From positions 62,001 through 126,000 of the IMG/VR virus record IMGVR_UViG_3300022746_000016: a stretch of DNA of 64,000 nt, one strand, 5' to 3'. The stretch is from a virus. The notes beneath the pieces were generated by a model. That model saw only the letters and a list, made by a program, of their open reading frames with translations. It did not search any database and was not told the origin of the DNA. The position numbers were made by a program, and so were the translations under genes. Positions 36,885 through 46,556 of this stretch are shown piece by piece (the stretch's first letter is position 1; every line of letters starts with the position of its first letter).

Positions 36885-38264
36885 TTATTTCATCGAGAAC
36901 TTGATACCAGTATTGTCAGAGTCCTTGGCATTAGCACCATAAGCGAACTTAAACTCAGCATTCGAGAATAGCTTCTTATGGAACACCATCTTATCGCCGA
37001 CAAAGTTTAGATATACTTGCTCGGTCTTCATCTCTCGGCTGATATTGTTTAGGATATCTTGGTAGATCTTGTTCTTGTTCATATAGTCCACGAGGGCATA
37101 ACCCATCGGAGCAAGAATCAAAGAGTAGTACTTCTTATAGGTTGGTGTGCTGAAAACAACATTCAATGATTCTGGACTGGCATTCTTTCCTAGCTCTTCG
37201 TAGATCTTAGAGTATTCAGTATTGAACATCTTGATTCTGTTGGCTGGAGTCTTTGATGCAGAAGCGATTTTCTGAATAGAAGATGATACATCGGAGATAC
37301 TAAACGCACCTCTTGCACCCACAACTGATTTGAGTTTGTTATATGCAGGCAGCTTAAGAGTCTCGAACGCCTTCAGGATCTTGGTGGATGTATTATCATC
37401 CTTACCTGCAAGAGCCTTTAGAACATCAATAGCTTTCTTCTCTTCAGCCTTTGGTGACTTGTAAACCTTATCAATGTTATCAACAATGGCACCGATGGAT
37501 GGAGCAGCACCAGCTTCAAACTTAGCAGATACATCTGTCTTGACTTTCTTACCACCAACCAATTTATTAACGTAGAAGTCAACAAGAGCTTCGTTTGAGA
37601 TAACTGAGAAGCCAAACTGATTCCAACCTTTGCTATGGTCTTGAGTTAGATACCAACGCAGTGATAGAATCTCACCGAAGTCTTTACCGATGGCTTGTTT
37701 GTCTTGGGGTTTTATTGTTGCCATAGCCTTTTTAGCTGTAGCGTTAAATGCCACAGTATCAGTCTTGGCTTTATTGTCTGCCACTGTTTTATACAGAGAA
37801 GTCAGGGCTGTCTTAATCTCTGAACCAACTTTAAGGTTTTCGATACCAGAGTAGACTGCCTTATCGAAAGATGCCAGAGTGGTATATCCTTTTGCTCCAA
37901 CAAGATCTAACTTGTCTGGAGCTAAGTCTTTAGTCTTTAAAGAACCTTTTTCAGTATAGGTATTCAGGATGAAACAAGTAGATCCTTTTGTACAACCAGC
38001 AACAGTCGTTGATAGAGTCATCAACTTGGCTTTGTACTTACCTGAGATAGCTTTCTCATCAGTAGTAGAGATGTCTGCTAGCTTGGCAGTGATACCAGCT
38101 TTCTTCAGCATTTCTTCTAAAGATCCAGGGAACGCAACTTCCACAGACTTGATTTGAGTCTGATAACGTGATATTTTAATAGAAGCAGTCAGACCCTTCT
38201 TCTTTAGAAAGTCTGAAATGCTTTTAGCTGTTAAAGCCATCTCTCCGTATTTGTAAGCTGCCAT
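36885..38264 (-). CDS. hypothetical protein (459 aa)
   Basis: Lys/Ala/Ser-rich mixed protein; DFGEILSLRWYLT near 210 and a C-terminal FSNAEFKFAYGANAKDSDNTGIKFSMK look like a folded enzyme, perhaps nuclease-like, but I recognise no catalytic set. An alternative start is the Met at residue 9. A CTAAATA-type box lies 28 bases upstream. It precedes the late operon and could be a virion protein. Confidence 0.7.
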   Translation of the reverse strand: MAAYKYGEMALTAKSISDFLKKKGLTASIKISRYQTQIKSVEVAFPGSLEEMLKKAGITAKLADISTTDEKAISGKYKAKLMTLSTTVAGCTKGSTCFILNTYTEKGSLKTKDLAPDKLDLVGAKGYTTLASFDKAVYSGIENLKVGSEIKTALTSLYKTVADNKAKTDTVAFNATAKKAMATIKPQDKQAIGKDFGEILSLRWYLTQDHSKGWNQFGFSVISNEALVDFYVNKLVGGKKVKTDVSAKFEAGAAPSIGAIVDNIDKVYKSPKAEEKKAIDVLKALAGKDDNTSTKILKAFETLKLPAYNKLKSVVGARGAFSISDVSSSIQKIASASKTPANRIKMFNTEYSKIYEELGKNASPESLNVVFSTPTYKKYYSLILAPMGYALVDYMNKNKIYQDILNNISREMKTEQVYLNFVGDKMVFHKKLFSNAEFKFAYGANAKDSDNTGIKFSMK

Positions 38265-38294
38265 AGTTAGTCGATTATAGTAATAACTAACTAT

Positions 38295-38990
38295 TTAGGT
38301 CAAGCGATTATACTTCCTGTCCCACTTACCTATCTGCTGGATGATCATCTGCGGAGAATGGTTGTTGTTAAAATCGTAGTCAAATGTCTTAAGAACATAG
38401 TGTAGAGTTCTTGAGTCTATCTTTTTCTTACAACGACTTAGTAATACTTCTATTGGGACATTCGGGCGATACATTTTGAAGTCAAGATATATGCAGTGGG
38501 CATACGCTTGGATCTCATCAAACTCTGAAAGGTATCTTCTCTCTTCGTCTTTCTTTTTGTGACCAACTCGTTTGTATGGAACTACGTAGTTACTCCACTG
38601 ATCATCTCGACGATCGTATTGCATGAAGTGAATCATCTCATGCATAAGAGTTTGAATAAAACGGAATTTGAATTTATCCCATGACTCTTCTGAGAACTTG
38701 AAGTTCTTGAAATCTTGGGTTAGTATTTGTATGATGCACTGGCGATCTTCGGGAGAGTATTCTCCACCTAGTGCAAGGTAAGTGTCATAGACCTTGGCTT
38801 TTGATTTCTGAGGTTGCCACTCAATTTTAGTGCGCCACTTCTTAACGTAGTTGGAGAGACCGACAGAATCATTACGATACCTGTCTAGGTCTCTCCAAAT
38901 TTTAGATGGAATGAATTTCGCTCTAAATGGGCGTGTGCTGAAGTTTAACAACTCCAGCCAGTCGTAGTTTGCATTTTCTAGGAATTGCAT
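38295..38990 (-). CDS. zinc metallopeptidase-like protein (HEMIH)
   Basis: 231 aa. HEMIHFMQ near 118-125 is a zincin HExxH motif, with EFDEIQAYAHC about 38 residues later providing a possible third ligand, as in SprT-like and related phage metallopeptidases. Could cut a DNA-protein complex or a host protein. First gene downstream of the base-modification kinase gene; no other clue. Confidence 0.78.
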   Translation of the reverse strand: MQFLENANYDWLELLNFSTRPFRAKFIPSKIWRDLDRYRNDSVGLSNYVKKWRTKIEWQPQKSKAKVYDTYLALGGEYSPEDRQCIIQILTQDFKNFKFSEESWDKFKFRFIQTLMHEMIHFMQYDRRDDQWSNYVVPYKRVGHKKKDEERRYLSEFDEIQAYAHCIYLDFKMYRPNVPIEVLLSRCKKKIDSRTLHYVLKTFDYDFNNNHSPQMIIQQIGKWDRKYNRLT

Positions 38991-39010
38991 AGCCTCCCAG
39001 AAAGTCTTGC

Positions 39011-39616
39011 TTAACTAAATTGCTTCTCCAAATGTGCAAGGACTTTCGATTGCTCCTCTAAGTTGGTATTATTAAACTCAGTAATATAGGACATCAAGTC
39101 GAAATTAGACAGTATGTTACTATATTTAGTTTCTCTACCTCTTAGGAATTGCTCGGACTGATCGGAGCCTCGATCCTTGTAGCGCTGTTCCAACATAGCC
39201 TGTGGAGCCTTCAAATAGACCACCTGAAGTTCGGTGTTCGGTAGACCCATACAAAACTCTAGGAATGACTGATTAAATACTCGGTCACCTTCAAAAAGGA
39301 TATTACAGTTATGGGACGCGATCCATTCTTGCAGTGGAGGTTGAACTGCCATCGAAAGACGATCTGTACCAGCAAAGGTTTCACCCTCATCGTACTTACC
39401 AAGAACATACAAGTCTCGGTCAGTATTATAGCTGGCAACTACTAACTTGGCGGGAGCAGTTTCGATCCAGTTTTTATCTTCCATGTATTTACGAAACAGT
39501 GTAGTCTTACCAGTCCCTGGAACACCACCAACGGCAATAATCTTTCGAGTCTTCAGAGTGTTCTTGATCAACTCGACTTTGATCTCGTCTTGAACACCAA
39601 ATTTATCAATCATCAT
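39011..39616 (-). CDS. P-loop kinase, candidate 5-hydroxymethyluracil DNA kinase
   Basis: 201 aa. Walker A GVPGTGKTT at about 31-39 and NILFEGDRVFNQSF near 102, where EGDR is the acidic motif I associate with phage base kinases. It overlaps the next gene by four bases and belongs to the same operon as the aGPT-type pyrophosphorylase and the TET/JBP-like oxygenase, which is the main reason for the DNA-base-kinase call. A nucleotide kinase cannot be excluded. Confidence 0.65.
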   Translation of the reverse strand: MMIDKFGVQDEIKVELIKNTLKTRKIIAVGGVPGTGKTTLFRKYMEDKNWIETAPAKLVVASYNTDRDLYVLGKYDEGETFAGTDRLSMAVQPPLQEWIASHNCNILFEGDRVFNQSFLEFCMGLPNTELQVVYLKAPQAMLEQRYKDRGSDQSEQFLRGRETKYSNILSNFDLMSYITEFNNTNLEEQSKVLAHLEKQFS

Positions 39617-40077
39617 ACGTTACCTTTTTTGACGTCTTCGATTAGGTTTACCAATTCTTCTCGGGTGAACACCCAAACGCGACCACGGAAAGAGTGAGTA
39701 GAAGTATCAGGGTCATGCTTCTTAGAGAACGATAGTTTTTTAATGAACTCACGTGCACAATTCTTTGCCATTGCTTCTTTGATTTCTTCAGCATAGTTGA
39801 CGTTGGTTTCTTTCAACTTTAAGAGTTCTTGCTCTTGAACTTTATGCTCAACAACGAATTGGTTGAACTCATATTTCTCGAGCATTTCATTTGGGTCTAC
39901 CTTGATGGTGAACCCACCTTGTCCAGCAGTAACAACATTATTGGCACTCCACGAGCTAACGCCAATAGAAGATGGAGCAGTAAGAACTGCGTTAGACATA
40001 ATGGTTTGTAATCCATTGTTAGTCATAATTTTCAAATCACCGTTATCAACAATAACATCACCAATAGCATCTGTCAT
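39613..40077 (-). CDS. hypothetical protein in the modification operon (154 aa)
   Basis: N-terminal Gly/Asn-rich beta part, helical middle and C-terminal SFRGRVWVFTREELVNLIEDVKKG. No recognised motif. Overlaps both neighbours by four bases, so it is fully embedded in the operon and probably accessory to it or a structural protein of the phage. Confidence 0.7.
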   Translation of the reverse strand: MTDAIGDVIVDNGDLKIMTNNGLQTIMSNAVLTAPSSIGVSSWSANNVVTAGQGGFTIKVDPNEMLEKYEFNQFVVEHKVQEQELLKLKETNVNYAEEIKEAMAKNCAREFIKKLSFSKKHDPDTSTHSFRGRVWVFTREELVNLIEDVKKGNV

Positions 40078-41093
40078 AAAAAATTCTCCAATCCAATTGC
40101 AACACGTTCTTCATCATTAAACATCCAGTCTAGCCCATCTAGTCTACCTGTAGCTAAGAAGTCGCCAAACCTTTCCTTAATTATACCCTGTTTACGATCC
40201 AAGCGCAAATCTATTGTTTCATTGCGAGCATCCCAGAGTACATTCCATTCAATACCAGTCCATCCGTCTTTCTCTGCAACTTGAATCTCTTCAGCTTGTC
40301 GGTCAAGATAGTAGCTAAGATAACGTCCGTGTTTCTGGCGAAAGATCTTCTTGAATGAACAGAGGCAGGTTTCCATCGTAAAGTAGTCAATTTGACTCGC
40401 AAGATGTGGAAACCTATCTTTCATCTCAGCGATAATTCCACTGCTAATAGATTCAAGGTCTCGATATTCTTGTTGAGTAAGTTTTCGATCATAGTCGTCG
40501 TCTTTCCCAATGGCAAGAAGTAATCCATTACGATGAGAACGGGAACCATCATAATCGTCAAGCATGAGAGAAGTAGGCTCAATGTCAATAGCAGCAGTGT
40601 GTTTAAGATGCTGCATATAGAACCAAGTAGAATAACGCCCAAACTTGTGAAGGTTTGTCTTAAGTACTCCCCAAAGTACATCAAAGTTTTGCTTAGAGCT
40701 ACCCACATAGAACGATTCGAGTTTTTCACGTTGTGATCCATTTCCAATAAATTTCTGATATGATTCGAACATCACAGGTAGATGTCCCTTGTTCCACTTA
40801 GTGTCTGTCTGATAACGGAGACGTTTGTAGTTCTTAGAATTCCAGTCAGTGATACGTCCAAGGTCAGCGAGTTCGTAGTCAGGGAATTCATTCTTCAACA
40901 CCCATGCAGTTGGGAGTTGATACGTGTTTCCATATAGCCATGCAAGCCAGATGCGTTCTTCATCGTTATGCTCATAGCGATCATTGAGATAGTTTGTAGC
41001 CCATACAGCTGGGTCACAATCATTATACTGTAATGACCAAGCATACCAACGGATGAACGCTTCACGTCGGTTTTCTTTTAAGCGATAATCCAT
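40074..41093 (-). CDS. alpha-glutamyl/putrescinyl thymine pyrophosphorylase-like (aGPT-Pplase clade 2)
   Basis: 339 aa. The sequence WLAWLYGNTYQLPTAWVL..EFPDYE and the run WNSKNYKRLRYQTDTKWNKGHLPVMFESY are the signature of the aGPT-Pplase2 family described for hypermodified-thymine phages. In that pathway a phosphorylated hydroxymethyluracil in DNA is attacked by an amine of an amino acid or polyamine. It lies between the kinase and GNAT/amidotransferase genes, consistent with the pathway. Stop/ATG overlaps show tight coupling. Confidence 0.8.
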   Translation of the reverse strand: MDYRLKENRREAFIRWYAWSLQYNDCDPAVWATNYLNDRYEHNDEERIWLAWLYGNTYQLPTAWVLKNEFPDYELADLGRITDWNSKNYKRLRYQTDTKWNKGHLPVMFESYQKFIGNGSQREKLESFYVGSSKQNFDVLWGVLKTNLHKFGRYSTWFYMQHLKHTAAIDIEPTSLMLDDYDGSRSHRNGLLLAIGKDDDYDRKLTQQEYRDLESISSGIIAEMKDRFPHLASQIDYFTMETCLCSFKKIFRQKHGRYLSYYLDRQAEEIQVAEKDGWTGIEWNVLWDARNETIDLRLDRKQGIIKERFGDFLATGRLDGLDWMFNDEERVAIGLENFL

Positions 41094-41734
41094 TATTTCA
41101 AAAAGTCCTCAAGTGATGGTTGATCCATCAGTGCTTCTCTTAACCAAGCCTTACCGACTGTATCAATAGCAGCTTGTGTCTTAGCTTTCTTCTTTTCGCC
41201 CCAAGTGTATGACTCTAAACCTTCAGCAAGGAATTGAGCACGAGCCTTAGCTGGTGGTAATGCTTGAAGTGGGTTTACGATTGCGTTGTCTCTGTAGGCA
41301 ATTTGTTCGGCACGTGTAGCGAATAGTGGCTGGTCTGAGCGGAGTGAACCAGTCGGGTCAACTGCCCAAAACACCAAACCATTCCGATTGTGCCAGCCGA
41401 CACTTGAGGGAGTACAAGAGATTTTAAGTCGTTGGACTTTTCGTTCTTCGACTGCGTACTTGATCCACGCGTCCCAGCACTTGGACGCATAGCCTTTACC
41501 TTCTTGCCCTTCGAGCGTGACGATTTCGTAGAGGTTGGCATATCCATCCCGATTAAATGTAGCAAAGATTAGAGAGACAACTTCACCGTTGACTTCGTAA
41601 GCCATTGGCAGAGACTTATCGTAGTTATGGAAACGAGTCCACAATGAGTGTGCAGCCGATAAGAACTTGGTGTTCTTACCAGCTGGACTCGATCCGATAA
41701 GCTGTTGTACTTTGGTTGAGTTTACAAGAATCAT
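41093..41734 (-). CDS. GNAT-type acyltransferase in the modification cluster
   Basis: 213 aa. A GNAT core: beta strands with YEVNGEVVSLIFATF, then IVTLEGQEGKGYASKCWDAWIKYA as the acetyl-CoA pyrophosphate loop (Q/RxxGxG-like). C-terminal Lys-rich extension. In related clusters GNAT proteins further decorate the modified base; here that role is inferred from neighbours. Confidence 0.75.
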   Translation of the reverse strand: MILVNSTKVQQLIGSSPAGKNTKFLSAAHSLWTRFHNYDKSLPMAYEVNGEVVSLIFATFNRDGYANLYEIVTLEGQEGKGYASKCWDAWIKYAVEERKVQRLKISCTPSSVGWHNRNGLVFWAVDPTGSLRSDQPLFATRAEQIAYRDNAIVNPLQALPPAKARAQFLAEGLESYTWGEKKKAKTQAAIDTVGKAWLREALMDQPSLEDFLK

Positions 41735-42417
41735 AATTGGTAATCTACTGCACCTTCGATGTCTACTTTCTCGAGAGTATGAGACAAGTCAGCGTCGATA
41801 GTATGGTAGATGTTCATAGACAATGGAACAGTTGTATAGTTTAGGTTGGCGCGTTTAGCAACGTTAGCCGTAGAAGTAATTATACATCCGTCATCCAAAA
41901 CTGTCAAATATAATGGTCGCTTACCATTGCGGTATGTGCGCAGTGTTCTGTCTGTGTGTAATTCACAAACAGCAAGGCTTGCATCTTTCCAGTGCTCTAG
42001 TGGGCTGTAGTCAGCGAGTGAACGGAGTAATAGTTCGGTGTCGTTCTTACCATCGCATGCGTATCCGTGCAAGACTTCCCAATCAGCAGGATCGTGCTGA
42101 GTAATAACACCATTATGGACAATTGATGTTGATTCATTTGCTATCGGTTGGTTATACAATAAATCGCTAGTACTATATCTGCAGTGACCAATAAGGTAAA
42201 GAGTACCATCGTCATCAACCATCTCCTCTAAATCATCTAGTTTTCTGAATTCATCCGCTGGGACTGGTTCTTTAAAAGTATGGATTACCCCACCTTTGAG
42301 GTAGGATAATCCAGTCGCATGCAGTCCACGAATACGAGATTCGTGGAATACATTTCTAATCATATCAAAGTGGGTTGCTGTGGGTTTTTGAATCACAGCA
42401 CCGATAACAGCACACAT
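41731..42417 (-). CDS. class II glutamine amidotransferase (Ntn)
   Basis: 228 aa. Starts MCAVIGAVI with the catalytic Cys at position 2, then RGLHATGLSYL, GHCRYSTSD, IVHNGVI and DTELLLRSL, the full set of class II (GATase-7-like) motifs. It releases ammonia from glutamine for an acceptor enzyme. No fused synthetase domain, so the acceptor must be another protein, plausibly in the same operon. Confidence 0.88.
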   Translation of the reverse strand: MCAVIGAVIQKPTATHFDMIRNVFHESRIRGLHATGLSYLKGGVIHTFKEPVPADEFRKLDDLEEMVDDDGTLYLIGHCRYSTSDLLYNQPIANESTSIVHNGVITQHDPADWEVLHGYACDGKNDTELLLRSLADYSPLEHWKDASLAVCELHTDRTLRTYRNGKRPLYLTVLDDGCIITSTANVAKRANLNYTTVPLSMNIYHTIDADLSHTLEKVDIEGAVDYQL

Positions 42418-43787
42418 TAAAAGAAACTTTCTAAGTCGTTGGACTTGATAGACTGTGGATGATACTTGTGCAATTCTTCAGTACCAAGTTTACGTTCTAG
42501 GTAATCATACCACTCTTTGTCTTCCCACATACCTTGACTCACACCATTCCACAAGTGACGAGCAGAGCCATCTTCATTCTTATGACCTGGATGTTCTTTA
42601 TCAAGACGACGAGATTCAACATATTCATAACGACAATCTTCGTATGCCTTAGAACCTAACTCAAGCATCTTCTCACGGAAATAGCATACCAAAGAAATAC
42701 GCTCGGCAGATTCGTCTTCAAGAACAATCGGAGTATTTCCATGCATAACTTCGTGGTTGTTGATCAAGAGTAAGTCACCTGGACGCACGTTCACAGCAAC
42801 ACGATACTCAGGAGCGATCAAATATCCACCAGAGTATTTACCATTGTTGGAAAGAACCAACAGGTTAGATAAACCAGTCTGCAAGTCACCAGCATCGTAG
42901 TGAGCAGCAGTTCTGAATGTCTTGTTCACAGTGATTGTAGTGAATGGAGTCCCTGGAACTAAGAAGCCTTGATCAATTTTCTTGGCAGCTTCCATCTGGT
43001 TGTTGTAACGCCATGGGAGCAAGTCCTTGAAACCTTTAGCAAGAGTCTGTAGGAATGGGAATGCCATCGCAAACTTTTCTGGTTCACGTTGAGTGTAAGA
43101 TGTTGCACGACCATAAGGGATTCGTGGATAACGATCGAACCAACCAGCGATACCAGAGAACACACCATTGGCGTAAGTAGTGGAACACACATACTTCTTA
43201 ACGATTCGATCTGCTTCTGCTTTCATCTCATCATTTGAGAGTTTCTTAGTTGCATCAACCCAAGTTTCGAAGTCGAAGCCATCTTTCTTAACTGCTTGGA
43301 TACCCCAAACGTTGTTACGTGTAGATGGTTGTTCTTTCTTACCTTTGTGCGATGCACGGATCTCTTCAATTGGATCTTCACCAAACAAGTTGGCAGATGG
43401 ATTAGAGAAATAGTCGATGACATCGTACTCGTACTCAGTAACCCACTCACGATTACCTAGCTTCTCGCCACGTGGACCAGCAGCCATACCACGGTTCTGT
43501 GTCTCTACTGCAGCTTCACGCAGACCAGCATAAGCTGCGTCTTGTTGTTCTTTACTGAAGTAGTTCTTACGGAACTTAAATGCGATGCGCAGTTCGTCAG
43601 TACCCTTGTCACAAGATGAGCAGTCTCTTCCAGTACCACACTCAGCTTGAGTTGCAATGTCACAGTTAGCTGGCATATAAACGTCAGCGTCTTCATCAAC
43701 CAAAATGTCGTAATGTGATTCATCTAGGAATTGACCCTCAAGATGAGCGCAGTCATATTTTCTTTCTGCTACAATTACTTTAACCAT
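42417..43787 (-). CDS. TET/JBP-like 2-oxoglutarate/Fe(II) dioxygenase
   Basis: 456 aa from ATG 43787 (RBS AAGGAG seven bases upstream). Fe ligands HYDAGD and NNHEVMHGNTP and an Arg for 2-oxoglutarate further on (about 375-385) are in place, with TFRTAAHYDAGDLQTGLSNLLVL and GGYLIAPEYRVAVNVRPGDLLL typical of TET/JBP enzymes that oxidise thymine or 5-methylcytosine in DNA. An N-terminal Cys-rich stretch (CGTGRDCSSC) may bind zinc. It would create hydroxymethyluracil for the kinase and pyrophosphorylase. Confidence 0.85.
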   Translation of the reverse strand: MVKVIVAERKYDCAHLEGQFLDESHYDILVDEDADVYMPANCDIATQAECGTGRDCSSCDKGTDELRIAFKFRKNYFSKEQQDAAYAGLREAAVETQNRGMAAGPRGEKLGNREWVTEYEYDVIDYFSNPSANLFGEDPIEEIRASHKGKKEQPSTRNNVWGIQAVKKDGFDFETWVDATKKLSNDEMKAEADRIVKKYVCSTTYANGVFSGIAGWFDRYPRIPYGRATSYTQREPEKFAMAFPFLQTLAKGFKDLLPWRYNNQMEAAKKIDQGFLVPGTPFTTITVNKTFRTAAHYDAGDLQTGLSNLLVLSNNGKYSGGYLIAPEYRVAVNVRPGDLLLINNHEVMHGNTPIVLEDESAERISLVCYFREKMLELGSKAYEDCRYEYVESRRLDKEHPGHKNEDGSARHLWNGVSQGMWEDKEWYDYLERKLGTEELHKYHPQSIKSNDLESFF

Positions 43788-43798
43788 TTCTCTTCTCC

Positions 43799-45196
43799 TT
43801 AAAATTTCCAACCGTCAAAACTCTCAGCCTTAGCACGTTGACCAAAATCACTCTTATCAAACATCGGAACATCATCCTTCTTATGACCAGCGTCCATCAA
43901 ACCTTCTTGTGCGGATGCTTCCACATCGTAAAGTTTCATCTTAGCTCGATCAACTCCGATAACAAATCGTTTGTAAAAACCTGGATCGTTGTAACGATTC
44001 TTGAGTTGTTTAACGATAATCTGATTCAACTGCTCTAATTCTTCATTACTTACCAACGCAAACATAAAGTCAGCAGTGGCAGGTAGACCGAAAGATTCTG
44101 AGGTATCTTCCAGCCCTGGATCGCTGTTTGTATAACCTGAACGAGTAGTCTGAGTAGCCGATACGATCGGTACGTTATACTCAACTGCAAGACCACGTAA
44201 CTCTTCAGCAATTGCCTTAATATATGTATAAGAGTTAACTGAGCCACCTTGCTTCATTCGTTGAGAAGCACAGATGTTCAAATAGTCAATCATAATGATA
44301 TCGGGTTTAAACTCACGCTTCAACTTTAACTCTTCCAACAAGGCTCTGAAGTGTCCAGCATGGGCACCAGCAGTCGGGTATTCTTTGATGATCAACTTAC
44401 CTTGAGTCTTCTTGGCCAACTTAGCCAGTCGTGATTCGTAGATATCCTTGTCAATCACTTTCAATTCGTCCATGGTCAGGTTAAGAAGGTTCGCGTCAAT
44501 ACGTTCGGCGATACGTTCTTCAGCCATCTCCATTGTTATGTATAAAACATTTTTACCAGCACTTAGAGCACCAGCAGCAACGTGACACATAAACAGAGAC
44601 TTACCAACACCAGTACCAGCTAGGACGATATTGAGAGTTTTCTTGGACAGACCACCCTTGGTAATCTTGTTGAACATCTCAAGGTCGAAAGCAACCTTCT
44701 CTTCAACACGATGATAAAACTCATAGCGAGAGTCAGCGTCATCAAGATAATCGTGACCAACATGATTATCAAATGAAACGGCAAGAGCATCAGAGAGAAT
44801 AGATGGGATTGAATCAGTAGTGAACGTCTTGTCCCGACCTTCTTGGATTCGGATGGAGGTAAGGATTGCATTATACACCGCCTTGTCTTTACAAAACTTC
44901 TCTGTGTTGGTAAGCAACCAGTCTTCATTGATTGGTGCATCAACAAGCGTATCAATAAACGAACTGACTTCAACAAGTTCTTTTTCGTTGATGTCAGTTC
45001 GGTTACTTACCTCGATTGCCAGAATCTCTTTTGTTACTGGCTTGTTATACTTCGTGAAGAATTCTGAAATCTCGTTGATAATGATCGACTCTTTTCTGTC
45101 GATAAAATACTCACGCTTCAAAAACGGAATTACTTTTCGGCAGTAGTTCTCATCATAAATCAGTCTGCTCAGAATCTGTTGTTCTAATCTCATCAA
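43799..45196 (-). CDS. 41: replicative DNA helicase (T4 gp41, DnaB family)
   Basis: 465 aa. N-terminal helical domain, Walker A AGTGVGKSLFM (near 196), ITMEMAEERI, IIMIDYLNI (Walker B) and SATQTTRSGY motifs. Unwinds the fork and recruits primase gp61. Overlaps the 110-aa gene by 44 bases; either of two adjacent ATGs could start it. Confidence 0.94.
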   Translation of the reverse strand: MMRLEQQILSRLIYDENYCRKVIPFLKREYFIDRKESIIINEISEFFTKYNKPVTKEILAIEVSNRTDINEKELVEVSSFIDTLVDAPINEDWLLTNTEKFCKDKAVYNAILTSIRIQEGRDKTFTTDSIPSILSDALAVSFDNHVGHDYLDDADSRYEFYHRVEEKVAFDLEMFNKITKGGLSKKTLNIVLAGTGVGKSLFMCHVAAGALSAGKNVLYITMEMAEERIAERIDANLLNLTMDELKVIDKDIYESRLAKLAKKTQGKLIIKEYPTAGAHAGHFRALLEELKLKREFKPDIIMIDYLNICASQRMKQGGSVNSYTYIKAIAEELRGLAVEYNVPIVSATQTTRSGYTNSDPGLEDTSESFGLPATADFMFALVSNEELEQLNQIIVKQLKNRYNDPGFYKRFVIGVDRAKMKLYDVEASAQEGLMDAGHKKDDVPMFDKSDFGQRAKAESFDGWKF

Positions 45197-45485
45197 CCCC
45201 GCCTGTGTAGGAAATACTATTCTTTTGTAACTGGTCCATAATTATAAATTGGAGCAAGTCACCGAGATAGTGCTCTAGTTCTTCTTTGATATAAGTGACA
45301 CCTGCATCTTCATGCACCTCATAATCGAAATGCATTTTGCAGGTGTCACCGTCTTCATCAAAGCTAACCGCACCGTAAGAGAAGATTATACCTGAGTATT
45401 CACCTTCTGTCAACTTGATTCGGTCTTGTTCGCCACTGCGACTCTCCAAGACTACGAATGGTGGTTTAGCTAGATGGTCACTCAT
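45153..45485 (-). CDS. conserved hypothetical between uvsX and 41 (110 aa)
   Basis: Beta-rich; SGIIFSYGAVSFDEDGDTCKMHFDYEVHEDAGVTY and LEHYLGDLLQFIIMDQL are conserved features of a gene in this position in T4-like phages. Overlaps both neighbours. Possibly a recombination/replication accessory; no motif. Confidence 0.75.
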   Translation of the reverse strand: MSDHLAKPPFVVLESRSGEQDRIKLTEGEYSGIIFSYGAVSFDEDGDTCKMHFDYEVHEDAGVTYIKEELEHYLGDLLQFIIMDQLQKNSISYTGGVDEIRTTDSEQTDL

Positions 45486-46548
45486 CGAATTCCAATTCCT
45501 CTAAGGCTTTGTCTAGATCGTCAGATTGAATCATATCAGATTGACCCATAGAGTATTTGTTCTTGATGTAATCATAGAACGACTTCTGAGTCAACAGAGG
45601 CATCCAGAACTCTTTGGTATCTGTATCCTTGAGACGATACTTCTTGTCTTCAACAACACCAGTCTCTTGGTTTACTTGCGAATACCAACCATTGCTAGGC
45701 TTGATAACGTGTCCTGATTCGAGTGCAACATCAAGCAGACCAGACCACTTGCTAATACCGCCATCGAAAGATACACTGACAGGGATTTTAGATTTTTCTT
45801 TAACATAACGACTTTTCTCTACGTTGATAATGAAGTTGTAACCGATAACTTCAGTACCTTCTTTTTCTTGCTGACGACCAAGAATGAAGATGTTGTCGGC
45901 AGAGTAGTAAGAACCAGTACCACCACCAACGATATCCTTTGGATATAAACCAATTTCTTTGTAGGTGTGGTTCACTACAACCATCGGGATGTCTTTGATA
46001 GACAAGTGAGGTGTGACCATGCGGAATAAAGACTTCATCTGTTTAGCACGAGACATATCGGCAACAGACTTGCCATCCAAAGCATCTTCAACTTCTTTCT
46101 TAGAAGCCAAGTTACCGATTGAGTCAATAACAATCATCAGACGATCTCCACGATCTACGTTCTGAAGCTGTTGCATGATGTCGAACTTCAATTGTTCTAC
46201 GTCAGTAATAGGTGTATGGAGAACACGGTTAGTATCAATACCAAAGGAATCAAAGTAAGACTGTGGAGTACCGAATTCAGAGTCATAGAACAACAGAGCA
46301 GCGTCTGGATATTTGTCAAGGTAAGACTTGGCCATCAGCAAACTGAATGCGGTCTTAAAGTGTTTAGATGGACCAGCCCACATTGTAAGCCCTGGAGTTA
46401 GACCACCATCAAGACGACCAGATAAGGCAACGTTGATGATTGGAATAGAAGTAGGAATCATATCCTTCTTAGTGAAGAACTTAGATACGTTAAGGACTGC
46501 AGAGTCCTTAATCGTAGTGTTCTTCTTGATTTTATCAAGAATGCTCAT
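45478..46548 (-). CDS. uvsX: RecA-like recombinase UvsX
   Basis: 356 aa. Walker A region GPSKHFKTAFSLL (a T4 UvsX-type variant of GPESSGKT), LLFYDSEFGTP, LMIVIDSIGN (Walker B), and MVVVNHTY. Catalyses strand exchange for recombination-dependent replication. The C-terminal acidic tail (DDLDKALEELEFDE) is usual. Confidence 0.94.
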   Translation of the reverse strand: MSILDKIKKNTTIKDSAVLNVSKFFTKKDMIPTSIPIINVALSGRLDGGLTPGLTMWAGPSKHFKTAFSLLMAKSYLDKYPDAALLFYDSEFGTPQSYFDSFGIDTNRVLHTPITDVEQLKFDIMQQLQNVDRGDRLMIVIDSIGNLASKKEVEDALDGKSVADMSRAKQMKSLFRMVTPHLSIKDIPMVVVNHTYKEIGLYPKDIVGGGTGSYYSADNIFILGRQQEKEGTEVIGYNFIINVEKSRYVKEKSKIPVSVSFDGGISKWSGLLDVALESGHVIKPSNGWYSQVNQETGVVEDKKYRLKDTDTKEFWMPLLTQKSFYDYIKNKYSMGQSDMIQSDDLDKALEELEFDE

Positions 46549-46556
46549 TATTATCC

